16,714 nt of DNA from JBOFMT01 sp051658525 (GCA_051658525.1 JBOFMT010000095.1:1-16714), one strand, 5' to 3'; shown: positions 1 through 6,099, numbered from the stretch's first letter. Numbers and translations: made by a program. The notes: generated from the letters alone by a model not told the origin.

Positions 1-258
1 CATTATTTTTAAGCAAGCCAGCAAACGCATTTTAGTGTATTCATTCCTTGCGGCATCTCGAATTTGGTTCGTGGTAAACATTGTGTGATTGAGCAACTTG
101 TTACCCTTTTTTTTGGCTCGGATGGCCCATATAAGCTAAGGGTAGCAATTCTAGGGAACCGTAGACTTTTAACCTAAGGCTAATCGAAGCATTACTCGCA
201 TCTTGTTGTTACGAATTGGATGTGATAAGCTTACAAGATAGGATGAGGAGGAGTGAAC
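1..258. other. Leader region without a gene, with a possible structured RNA
   Basis: I see no convincing coding region on either strand here. A nested inverted repeat stands out: bases 98-106 can pair with 140-148 (one G.T wobble), and directly inside it 113-118 can pair with 134-139. A run of eight T lies at 107-114, mostly in the bulge between the two stems. It matches no riboswitch or T-box core that I can recall. A weak possible promoter (TTGTTG at 203-208, TGTGATAAG at 221-229, 15-base spacer) lies before the first gene. The region may be the 5' leader of that gene or the remains of something upstream of the window. Confidence 0.35.
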
Positions 259-810
259 ATGAAACGATGGTTGGGGCTTGGTATCTTACCTTTTTTTACC
301 CTTTGGTTTGCCTCACAAGGTGACTGGATCTTTCATTCGTTGAGTGAAGTTGGAAATATGCAAGGGATGAGATTCGTCTTTTTAGTATGGGGGTTGGCTC
401 ATGGTTTGTACTATGGGTGGATGTTACACGCAATTCAATCCAAACTCAAGTATCGAGTGCCGCAACAATTACGTTTGTTGCTCATCGCGTTTCTACTCTT
501 AGTCGTTTCTTTGTTACTTCCCTATGAATTGGAACAATTTCCTTTCTTAAGTGAACTACATATTCTAACCTCTGCGATTGCTCCTGTACTCATGATGAGT
601 ATGGTATTTTGGTTTGCATTTGAGGAAAAACAACGCTTTATCATTTGCAATCAACTCTATCATGCCTATGTCATCCTTTGCGTTGTTTGTGCAGGGTTAT
701 GGTTGTTTTTTGGAAAAGTAACCTCCTTAATGGAGGTGGTTACCGCCATTGGTTTGTGTGTATGGTTTGTTGTTTATGACGAAAAATGTAATGAATTGCA
801 TAATTTATAA
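259..810 (+). CDS. Polytopic membrane protein of unknown function
   Basis: The predicted protein has 183 residues and is almost entirely hydrophobic. About six membrane segments can be seen, near residues 5-20, 40-58, 70-90, 103-122, 131-150 and 156-174, with short polar links. I do not recognise a family, and no catalytic motif stands out. The ATG at 259 is preferred over an in-frame GTG at 253 because AGGAGG at 246-251 sits seven bases before the ATG but only one before the GTG. The next gene, another membrane protein, starts 34 bases after its stop, so the two are probably cotranscribed. A transporter or membrane-integrity role is possible but nothing in the sequence shows it. Confidence 0.75.
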   Translation: MKRWLGLGILPFFTLWFASQGDWIFHSLSEVGNMQGMRFVFLVWGLAHGLYYGWMLHAIQSKLKYRVPQQLRLLLIAFLLLVVSLLLPYELEQFPFLSELHILTSAIAPVLMMSMVFWFAFEEKQRFIICNQLYHAYVILCVVCAGLWLFFGKVTSLMEVVTAIGLCVWFVVYDEKCNELHNL

Positions 811-844
811 AACGTGATACCTTTAGAAGAAAGAAGGTGATCGT

Positions 845-1378
845 ATGTTAGAGCATTTTGGAAAAAATGTAAGTATCCTAGCTTGGATTGCTTCATTTAT
901 CGTATTACTCGGGTTTGTTATCGTGGTATTTCCCTTTGCCAATCTAGTCTATGCTAGATTGATGGATGCCACTTTAAATCCGGATACCCAAATTTTTTAC
1001 CAAGCAAAACAATTAATTCAAATGGGTTTTATCAATGGTTATTATGGTAGGATGTTTTTTGTATTCTGGCATTTGAGTTTTGATGTTGTATGGCCACTTA
1101 TTTATCTAGTGTTCTTATTTTTTACAATGAGTATCGTATTACGCAATCTAAGTGTACCTATGGTATCACTTCTATATGCACTACCTCTGATTGTATTCGG
1201 TTTTGATGTTGGAGAAAACTTAAGCTTGAGCTTTGCGATGATCAATTTTCCTGTTCGAAGCATTTGGTTGTATGTTGCCCCTTGGTTTACGCTATTTAAA
1301 TGGCTTAGTCTTGCCCTCGTCCTTGCATGTTTTATTGCTTTATTCGTGCTGCAATGCTCGCGATTTGCTAAAAGGTAG
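845..1378 (+). CDS. Conserved-looking membrane protein of unknown function
   Basis: The 177-residue protein has a first membrane segment near residues 11-33, then a polar stretch of about 35 residues, then segments near 70-98, 105-121 and 145-172. Features that look conserved from memory of similar proteins are FDVVWPLIY (near residue 79) and FGFDVGENLS (near 118), the latter placing acidic residues at a membrane edge, and PWFTLFKW near the last segment. I cannot name the family. The start at 845 has an AAGAAGGTGA ribosome binding site just upstream. It follows another membrane gene by 34 bases and precedes the phosphoesterase gene by six, so it belongs to one transcription unit with them. 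Confidence 0.75.
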   Translation: MLEHFGKNVSILAWIASFIVLLGFVIVVFPFANLVYARLMDATLNPDTQIFYQAKQLIQMGFINGYYGRMFFVFWHLSFDVVWPLIYLVFLFFTMSIVLRNLSVPMVSLLYALPLIVFGFDVGENLSLSFAMINFPVRSIWLYVAPWFTLFKWLSLALVLACFIALFVLQCSRFAKR

Positions 1379-1384
1379 AGTTGT

Positions 1385-2071
1385 ATGCGTTATGTAACAA
1401 GTGATATTCATGGTCGTTTGGATCGATTGGTGACGTTGTATCAACGCTTAGCGCTACAAGAGGGTGATATGCTCTATATTTTAGGAGACTTGATTGATCG
1501 TGGACCGGATAGCTTGGCTGTTTTATTATTTTGTATGGAGCATACAAATATGATTGTAATTCGTGGCAACCACGAGGCGATGTTGTTAGAGGCGTGTGCA
1601 GATGTGGACCATATTAGGTATGCCTGGCTTGAGCCCGGATTTGGACGTGCATTTTCTCAACTTCCCAAAATGGAACAAAAGCAGATAATCAACTGGGTGA
1701 CTGATTTACCGTATTTTATCTTATGGGATGACTTTTTACTCGTACATGCAGGCATCGATGCACATCGTCTAGAAAAACAGTTACGATCAGATTCCTTGTC
1801 AACAGCGCTACTCGAACAAAAACAGGAACTCTTATGGATTCGTGATGACTTCATTACCCAACCAACCAAGCTTGACGTGAAGGTTGTCTTTGGACATACG
1901 CCACGACCTTATATAGATTTATTGTTTGCACAAGCAAGTAAAAAACCATACACAGCTTTTTTTGATCCCGTATTTCATGACAAAATTGGAATCGATACGG
2001 GGAATGCAGGAATGGATGGTCGGTTGTGTTGTTTGTGTTTAGAAACCTTAGCTTGTATTTATATTTCATAA
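1385..2071 (+). CDS. Metallophosphoesterase, PP1/PrpE-like serine/threonine phosphatase or Ap4A hydrolase family
   Basis: The 228-residue protein carries the complete set of metal-binding motifs of the calcineurin-like phosphoesterase fold: DIHG at residues 7-10, GDLIDRG at 34-40, GNHE at 61-64, HAG at 121-123 and GHT at 170-172, followed by DTGN at 204-207. These ligate a dinuclear metal centre and hydrolyse phosphate esters. Family members of this size include PrpE-type bis(5'-nucleosyl)-tetraphosphatases and small bacterial Ser/Thr phosphatases; sequence alone does not tell which. No signal peptide is seen, so it should be cytoplasmic. It starts six bases after the preceding membrane gene and is the last gene before a terminator. 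A good Shine-Dalgarno is missing just before the ATG, which fits translational coupling. Confidence 0.9.
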   Translation: MRYVTSDIHGRLDRLVTLYQRLALQEGDMLYILGDLIDRGPDSLAVLLFCMEHTNMIVIRGNHEAMLLEACADVDHIRYAWLEPGFGRAFSQLPKMEQKQIINWVTDLPYFILWDDFLLVHAGIDAHRLEKQLRSDSLSTALLEQKQELLWIRDDFITQPTKLDVKVVFGHTPRPYIDLLFAQASKKPYTAFFDPVFHDKIGIDTGNAGMDGRLCCLCLETLACIYIS

Positions 2072-2073
2072 GG

Positions 2074-2098
2074 AAAGCACCGGTAGGTGTTTTTTTTA
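2074..2098 (+). terminator. Intrinsic terminator after the phosphoesterase gene
   Basis: CACC (2078-2081) and GGTG (2086-2089) form a stem around a GGTA loop, lengthened by G.T and A-T pairs to about eight base pairs, and followed by a run of T to 2097. Confidence 0.8.
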
Positions 2099-2120
2099 AT
2101 TATGGTTAAATGTGTCAAAC

Positions 2121-2148
2121 TTGTAATAAAAAAGGGATATTGTACAAT
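2121..2148 (+). promoter_or_regulatory. Promoter of the HAAS-protein gene
   Basis: TTGTAA (2121-2126) and TACAAT (2143-2148) are separated by 16 bases and stand 25 bases before an AGGAGGTG ribosome binding site. The -10 lies inside a 10-base palindrome, ATTGTACAAT (2139-2148), which could serve as an operator. Confidence 0.6.
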
Positions 2149-2172
2149 AAACACAACAATAGGAGGTGAATC

Positions 2173-3159
2173 ATGGACTATATTGATCGTTATATCAACG
2201 CTGTACTCGAGTATCTTCCCTTGCATTATCATCGCGATATTACGATCCAACTACGTCGGATGATTCATCGCATGTTAATGGAAAATCGGGAACCAAATGC
2301 ACAATTACGTGTCAAAAAAGTATTGATTGAACTGGGAGATCCAGAACAATTTGCCCAACAACTCGTGAAACAAAACCAAGTGCTAATCGGACCGAAATAT
2401 TATTTGTTTTATCGGAAAACACTACAGTGGGTAGAGTGTAGCATCGTCTTTGCCATTACGTTTGCCCATTTAATCTATCAACAATATGGAGGCTTTCAAG
2501 ATGTTTGGGATACCCTGTTGCACTATGTTGTGATGTTGACCAGTGCCCTTGCACAAGGTTTTCTTTGGGTAACCCTTGTTTTTGTTGCCATAGAATTTGT
2601 CCAGCGAGAACAAAAGGATGAGGAACTTCCCGTATGGAGATTGGATGATCTACCAAAAACCACGTTAAAGAAGCGTAAATTCTTTCGATTGGCAACGATG
2701 ATTGAACTCGTGGTTGCCACGGTTGCGGTGGTATTATTTGTTTTTTCACCGGATATCATTGCTGTGTATATCCCCCTAACACAAGGTGGGTATCAAATTG
2801 TTCCTGTATTTTCGGAACTTGAAATAACCAAATTACAGTATTTGGTTATGGGTGTTTTTATTCTTACGATTGCTAGAACCTCAATGAAGATGTTATTTCA
2901 TCGTTGGAAACTCAGCAACGCAATTTCCTATGCCTTACTTAACTTATGTGGATTGAGCTTTGTTATTGCCCTAGTCAATGCGCAAGATATGTTCAATCCT
3001 AACTTCGCAAGAATCGTGGAAACTAAGCTGCAACTGCAATATTCGCTCTCCTTAGCAATCTCAGATTTATCGATGTTATTTACTTGGGTATTTGTTATAC
3101 TATATTTAGCCGATACTGCACTCATCATGTATCGATGCTTGAGTGAGGAACGTTACTAA
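2173..3159 (+). CDS. HAAS-domain membrane protein
   Basis: The 328-residue protein begins with a cytosolic helical domain of about 75 residues: YIDRYINAVLEYLP, an LRRMIHRML stretch, IELGDP at 52-57, and LIGPKYY at 71-77. This layout is the HAAS (permease-prediction-like) signalling domain found in low-GC Gram-positives, where it usually precedes membrane segments and is often encoded next to a PadR regulator. Here about six membrane segments follow, near 85-103, 113-143, 173-192, 222-240, 247-269 and 298-318, with a charged loop at 144-172. AGGAGGTG at 2161-2168 fixes the start at 2173. No PadR gene is adjacent; the next gene, a rhodanese lipoprotein, starts 12 bases after its stop and is probably cotranscribed. 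Its substrate or signal is unknown. Confidence 0.75.
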   Translation: MDYIDRYINAVLEYLPLHYHRDITIQLRRMIHRMLMENREPNAQLRVKKVLIELGDPEQFAQQLVKQNQVLIGPKYYLFYRKTLQWVECSIVFAITFAHLIYQQYGGFQDVWDTLLHYVVMLTSALAQGFLWVTLVFVAIEFVQREQKDEELPVWRLDDLPKTTLKKRKFFRLATMIELVVATVAVVLFVFSPDIIAVYIPLTQGGYQIVPVFSELEITKLQYLVMGVFILTIARTSMKMLFHRWKLSNAISYALLNLCGLSFVIALVNAQDMFNPNFARIVETKLQLQYSLSLAISDLSMLFTWVFVILYLADTALIMYRCLSEERY

Positions 3160-3171
3160 AGGAGATGTTGT

Positions 3172-3774
3172 ATGAAATTGTTGGTATTAAGTTGTCTGCT
3201 TGTCCTTGTTATGGGATGTACGAGTAAAGATGTTGTCATCTACGGTGTTGTTGTTGAACAAAGGGGCCAATCGCTCTTGATTGAGAGTGCTGATGTGGTT
3301 GGTTTTGATCGTGCAAGTGTGCAACTGCCAACGAGTGAAACAACATTTGACACAAAAGACGTGGTACGTATTGTCTATGATGGCATGGTAAGAGAAAGCT
3401 ATCCCGTACAACTTACTGCGAAAACGGTAGAAAAAGCGGTGGATTTAACGCTGAAAAGTGAGCCACATACCATTGATGCGCTCTTAGCGCTAACGCTGAT
3501 GCAAACAATGGATGTTACCATTCTTGATGTTCGCAGCGAAGCAGAATTTAATCAAGGTCATATTGCTGATGCAATATCACTTCCTCTAGATCAAATATCA
3601 CAACAAACGATGTCAGACACTGCAAAAGATGCGATTGTCTTAGTATATTGTAAGAGTGGTAATCGCTCCAAGCAAGCTGTAGAGCTTCTCGATAGTTTAG
3701 GATATGAACATGTTCTAGATTTTGGAGGGGTGAATGATTGGCCTTTTGGACTTGTAGAAAATGAAGTTACTTGA
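3172..3774 (+). CDS. Secreted rhodanese-domain lipoprotein with DUF3221-like N-terminal domain
   Basis: The 200-residue product starts with a type II signal peptide ending in the lipobox VMGC, with Cys16 as the predicted lipidated residue, so it should be anchored outside the cytoplasmic membrane. Residues about 20-90 (starting VVIYGVVVEQ and containing VRIVYDGMVRESYPVQLTA) resemble DUF3221/YobA-type beta-barrel domains; this is recall of the pattern, not a search. Residues about 100-195 are a rhodanese domain: LDVRSEAEFNQGHI at 118-131 and an active-site loop CKSGNRS at 160-166 with Cys160 intact. It could carry or reduce sulfur, or sense redox state, at the cell surface. GGAG before the ATG and a 12-base gap suggest cotranscription with the HAAS gene. 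No terminator follows it. Confidence 0.85.
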   Translation: MKLLVLSCLLVLVMGCTSKDVVIYGVVVEQRGQSLLIESADVVGFDRASVQLPTSETTFDTKDVVRIVYDGMVRESYPVQLTAKTVEKAVDLTLKSEPHTIDALLALTLMQTMDVTILDVRSEAEFNQGHIADAISLPLDQISQQTMSDTAKDAIVLVYCKSGNRSKQAVELLDSLGYEHVLDFGGVNDWPFGLVENEVT

Positions 3775-3798
3775 AAAACTTAACAGATTTGAGATAAT
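3771..3798 (+). promoter_or_regulatory. Promoter of the PH-domain gene
   Basis: TTGAAA (3771-3776, overlapping the preceding stop codon) and GATAAT (3793-3798) are 16 bases apart, and TGA at 3790-3792 supplies an extended -10. The start codon is 21 bases downstream. Confidence 0.6.
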
Positions 3799-3819
3799 GT
3801 AGGCAGGAGGACAAAACGT

Positions 3820-4185
3820 ATGGAAATTAGTCAAAAATTAATGTGGACGTTTCGAGATGAACGAGATACACCACAAGATGTGTATAATTATTTAGTGGAT
3901 GGTGAGGTCGTACATGGTTCTTATTATACGGTACGTGACTTTGCTTGCTTTACCAATAAACGCTTGATCGTTGTAGATAGCCAAGGATTAACGGGGAAAA
4001 AGAAAGAAGTCTATTCGATTCCATATAGTTCTATCTATATGTTTTCAGTAGAAAATGCTGGTACCTTTGATTTTGAAAGTGAAGTAGAAATGATCACGAA
4101 ATTTGGAACCATTAAAATTACTTTAGGTCGAAAAGTTGATGTGAAAGCATTGAATAAGTTACTTAGTCAAGGGGTATTAAAATAA
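3820..4185 (+). CDS. Bacterial PH-domain protein, YvbH-like
   Basis: The 121-residue soluble protein matches the pattern of the small bacterial pleckstrin-homology family (bPH_1, formerly DUF1696): LVDGEVVHGSYYTVRDF at residues 26-42, FTNKRLIVVDSQGLTGKK at about 44-61, then IPYSSIYMFSVENAGTFDFE. It has no membrane segment and no signal peptide. Relatives are usually about 120-125 residues, so it looks complete. Their biochemical role is not settled; a scaffold or ligand-binding role near the membrane is the usual guess. The ATG at 3820 follows an AGGAGG element at 3804-3811 region. It has its own promoter and terminator, so it is probably a single-gene unit. Confidence 0.85.
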   Translation: MEISQKLMWTFRDERDTPQDVYNYLVDGEVVHGSYYTVRDFACFTNKRLIVVDSQGLTGKKKEVYSIPYSSIYMFSVENAGTFDFESEVEMITKFGTIKITLGRKVDVKALNKLLSQGVLK

Positions 4186-4186
4186 C

Positions 4187-4226
4187 AAAAAAAGCAACAT
4201 TCCAATTCGTGGTTTGTTGCTTTTTC
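4187..4226 (+). terminator. Intrinsic terminator after the PH-domain gene
   Basis: AAAAGCAACA (4190-4199) pairs with TGTTGCTTTT (4215-4224) around a 15-base loop. Because of the A-rich and T-rich flanks it could work in both directions. Confidence 0.8.
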
Positions 4227-4276
4227 TTTGAATTTCACATAACAAGAGCAATATTGCTATACTTTATGGCTATGTG

Positions 4277-4285
4277 TGTTATAAT
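4277..4285 (+). promoter_or_regulatory. Extended -10 promoter of the cobalamin operon
   Basis: TGT plus TATAAT (4277-4285) gives an ideal extended -10. A well spaced -35 is not seen; TTGCTA at 4254-4259 is 20 bases away. Transcription would start near 4291, at the 5' edge of the riboswitch. Confidence 0.6.
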
Positions 4286-4288
4286 GAT

Positions 4289-4472
4289 GACGCAATTTGG
4301 TGTTGAACAAACTTAATAGGGAATTTGGTAATCCAAAGCTATCCCAGTAACCGTAATGTGGATGAAATACAACAAACCACTGTCCAAAGAGGATGGGAAG
4401 GTGTAGAGTAAAGTGAAGCTAAGCCGGTAGACCTGCCAATTGTCGACAATATTTCTCCTGGGGTTTGGGAAA
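4289..4472 (+). ncRNA. Cobalamin (B12) riboswitch
   Basis: The conserved core is recognisable: TAGGGAAT at 4316-4323 followed by GGTAATCC, then GCTATCCCAGTAACCGTAA, then GATGGGAAGG at 4392-4401, and the hallmark AAGCCGGTAGACCTGCC ending at 4437. The closing stem can form between bases 4289-4300 and 4436-4444 with small irregularities. A hairpin at 4452-4457/4467-4472 (TTTCTC/GGGAAA) shows CTGGG (4458-4462) in its loop, which is complementary to CCCAG (4343-4347) in the core; this fits the L5-L13 kissing loop that stabilises the B12-bound state. A terminator follows, so binding of cobalamin probably lowers transcription of the three downstream genes. Confidence 0.9.
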
Positions 4473-4490
4473 AGGCTATTTTTATTTAGC

Positions 4491-4518
4491 ACTTTTTCAT
4501 CCGTATGGATGTTTTTTT
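4491..4518 (+). terminator. Riboswitch-controlled terminator
   Basis: CATCC (4498-4502) and GGATG (4507-4511) enclose a GTAT loop and are followed by seven T. It sits 26 bases after the riboswitch kissing-loop hairpin and just before the first start codon. The five-pair stem is short, but its position is that of an attenuator. A competing stem between 4470-4477 and 4489-4496 regions (AAAAGGCT with AGCACTTTT, one bulge) is possible. Confidence 0.6.
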
Positions 4519-4539
4519 ATGTTCGAAAGAGGAACGATG

Positions 4540-5055
4540 ATGAACGATGTAAATGCCTGTGCTTATCCTTTTTTAAAGGAAACGAGTAAGAAATGTGATT
4601 TTGAAATTGAAACGGATTTGCTTGCATCCATGCTAGGAAGTGCAAGTGCGATGGCGAATGGAGTGTTGCAAGCAGATTGTGATCGCTTGTGTCTAGATAT
4701 CTACCATCTCAACGGGTCCATTCGTGGACGCGTAGCCATTCAAAAAGTGGATGTAGACTGGATAATGGAGCGCTATGCTTGGTATGAACAAGCACTCGGA
4801 CCTGTACGGGCCTTTGTGGTACCTAAGGGGTGTCTCTTAGCAGGCCAATTGCATACAGCGCGTTGTGTAGCTAAAAAAGTAACAAGGTTGGCCTACCAAA
4901 TTGAAGCAGTGCAACATGTAGATGAGCATGTCATTACCTATGCGAATATGAGTGCGAATTTACTCTTCTATATGGCGCTTTACGCGAATAAGGAAGCAAA
5001 TGTTGCGGAAGTAGTATTTGTCTCAAAATCGTATGGAAACCCGCAAGCTGACTAA
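4540..5055 (+). CDS. Divergent PduO-type cob(I)alamin adenosyltransferase-like protein
   Basis: The 171-residue protein resembles the C-terminal two thirds of PduO/MMAB-type ATP:cob(I)alamin adenosyltransferases: FVVPKG at residues 92-97 (family FxLPGG), LHTARCVAKK at 104-113 (family LHxARTVxRR), and YANMSANLLFYMALYAN at 134-150 (family YLNRLSDLLFxxARxxN). The usual N-terminal TKxGDxGxT ATP loop is absent, RR is KK, and the Arg and Asp of RLSD are lost, so catalytic activity is doubtful. It may be a weak enzyme, a B12-binding or escort protein, or a new branch. The start at 4540 is chosen because GAGG at 4529-4532 is seven bases away; 4537 is an alternative. Earlier in-frame starts lie within the riboswitch terminator. 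It overlaps the next gene by 23 bases. Confidence 0.65.
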   Translation: MNDVNACAYPFLKETSKKCDFEIETDLLASMLGSASAMANGVLQADCDRLCLDIYHLNGSIRGRVAIQKVDVDWIMERYAWYEQALGPVRAFVVPKGCLLAGQLHTARCVAKKVTRLAYQIEAVQHVDEHVITYANMSANLLFYMALYANKEANVAEVVFVSKSYGNPQAD

Positions 5056-5527
5056 GATTGCCTTATTGGCAAGTATCTTATTCGCTAGTTTCTATGTCTT
5101 TTCTGGGGTACTCTATTTGGAAATTATTACCCTATGCGTGGTTTTGTTTGCCCTTAGTTTTCCTAGAAAAGATGCCGTGATGGCAACCTTCATCTTTACG
5201 ATGTTGAACCTTATTTTTAATGGGATTACCATTTGGAGTTTATTGTATGTGGTTGTCTATGTTAGTTACGCTTATCTAACAAGTCGGTTGCGTCCACTGT
5301 TTGATCGACACAGTTATCTACTCGTCGGTTGGTGTGCGATTCTTGCTTTTTCAACCGGGATGATCTTAGATTTGCCATTTTTGTTGTTTTCAAAAAACAT
5401 CACAATCTTTTATTTGATCTTAGGATTAAAGACAAGTTTGATTCAAGCTGCCAGTGCAGCAATGCAAGCATTGTTCTTACTAGAACCACTTCGAACCATT
5501 TTATTAAGAATTGAAAGGACGTATTAA
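5033..5527 (+). CDS. ECF transporter S component, predicted cobalamin-specific
   Basis: The 164-residue protein starts METRKLTKIALLAS, typical of substrate-binding S components of energy-coupling factor vitamin transporters, and shows about six membrane segments (near 8-26, 29-42, 48-64, 67-83, 97-120 and 125-150). Its length fits the family. The specificity is inferred from the B12 riboswitch and from the neighbours; cobalamin S components such as CbrT are known, but I cannot show that this one is an orthologue. No ECF ATPases or T component are encoded nearby, so it would use a shared group II module. The ATG at 5033 has no Shine-Dalgarno but overlaps the upstream gene, fitting translational coupling; a TTG at 5018 with GGAAG six bases before it is the alternative start. 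Confidence 0.75.
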   Translation: METRKLTKIALLASILFASFYVFSGVLYLEIITLCVVLFALSFPRKDAVMATFIFTMLNLIFNGITIWSLLYVVVYVSYAYLTSRLRPLFDRHSYLLVGWCAILAFSTGMILDLPFLLFSKNITIFYLILGLKTSLIQAASAAMQALFLLEPLRTILLRIERTY

Positions 5528-5528
5528 C

Positions 5529-5951
5529 ATGAAGAAGAAATTAGGATTGGGCTTAGGAATTGTTGCCCTAGTAGCATTAACCGTATTTGGAATCAATCAA
5601 TTGATGCCAAAACCTGAAGTTGGAGACAAAACAATTCAACTCATTGTTGTGGATGAAACCAACGAGAATGAAGTTATTTTAGACAAAAGTTTTAAAACGG
5701 ATGCAGAGACACTAGAGGCATTCTTAGCTGAAAAAACAGAATTAAAAGCGGAAATGGAAACAGGAGCCTATGGTGCTTTCTTGAATGGGATGTTGGACTT
5801 AACAACAACTGATATGAATACAGGACCTTGGTGGTTGTATGAATCAGAAAACAACGCGCTTTGTTTACAGGCTGGATATTGCCCAGGTGTTAGTGAAGTA
5901 ACTATTTATGATGGTGATGTATTCACATTTAAGTGGACAACTTCATTCTAA
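5529..5951 (+). CDS. Membrane-anchored DUF4430 (transcobalamin C-terminal-like) protein
   Basis: The 140-residue protein has a basic MKKK start and one hydrophobic segment (residues 5-26) with no lipobox cysteine, so it is probably a signal anchor with the rest outside the cell. Residues about 33-140 match the DUF4430 pattern, the domain shared with the C-terminal part of animal transcobalamin and intrinsic factor: TIQLIVVDE, a TLEAFL helix, YGAFLNGML, GPWWLYES at 99-106, and IYDGDVFTFKW near the end. Two cysteines (112 and 118) could form a disulfide. In a B12-riboswitch operon it is a good candidate for an extracellular cobalamin-binding partner of the S component. AAAGGA at 5514-5519 supports the ATG at 5529, one base after the upstream stop. 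Confidence 0.8.
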   Translation: MKKKLGLGLGIVALVALTVFGINQLMPKPEVGDKTIQLIVVDETNENEVILDKSFKTDAETLEAFLAEKTELKAEMETGAYGAFLNGMLDLTTTDMNTGPWWLYESENNALCLQAGYCPGVSEVTIYDGDVFTFKWTTSF

Positions 5952-5961
5952 ATGATAAAAG

Positions 5962-5989
5962 AAGATAGCTCAAAAGAGCTATTTTTTTT
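5962..5989 (+). terminator. Intrinsic terminator of the cobalamin operon
   Basis: ATAGCTC (5965-5971) and GAGCTAT (5976-5982) pair around an AAAA loop and are followed by a T run to 5989. Confidence 0.9.
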
Positions 5990-6021
5990 GTAAGAAAGCT
6001 TAGTAATTTCACATTTCGTTA

Positions 6022-6050
6022 TTGACAAGTAGAAGGTTTGATAATAAAAT
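6022..6050 (+). promoter_or_regulatory. Promoter of the first MarR-ABC operon
   Basis: A consensus TTGACA (6022-6027) is followed after 17 bases by TAAAAT (6045-6050). A second -10-like TATAAT lies at 6057-6062. ATTTCGTTA at 6013-6021, just before the -35, repeats nine bases of the operator at 6065-6073. Confidence 0.75.
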
Positions 6051-6060
6051 ATTCAGTATA

Positions 6061-6084
6061 ATATATTTCGTTACCGAAATATAT
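6061..6084. promoter_or_regulatory. Palindromic operator, probably for the first MarR regulator
   Basis: A perfect inverted repeat with 10-base arms, ATATATTTCG and CGAAATATAT, separated by TTAC. It lies between the promoter and the ribosome binding site of the MarR gene, the expected place for autorepression. Confidence 0.75.
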
Positions 6085-6099
6085 GGAAGGGAACTAGTT

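Noticed and set aside
150..165. T-box antiterminator (CTAGGGAACCGTAG)
   Set aside because: It only partly resembles the AGGGTGGNACCGCG consensus, lacks a matching terminator, and the downstream gene is not an amino-acid gene.
4439..4450. Perfect palindrome ATTGTCGACAAT as a protein operator
   Set aside because: It overlaps the 3' strand of the riboswitch closing stem, so RNA structure explains it well enough.
4465..4539. Upstream in-frame starts of the adenosyltransferase-like gene
   Set aside because: They lie inside the riboswitch platform or directly after its T run (ATG at 4519) without a ribosome binding site.
5329..5514. Open frame of 61 codons inside the S-component gene
   Set aside because: It is out of frame with a clear membrane protein, has no ribosome binding site and no recognisable content.
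6022..6099. In-frame upstream extension of the first MarR gene
   Set aside because: It would translate the promoter and the palindromic operator. The ATG at 6100 has a proper ribosome binding site and gives normal MarR length.
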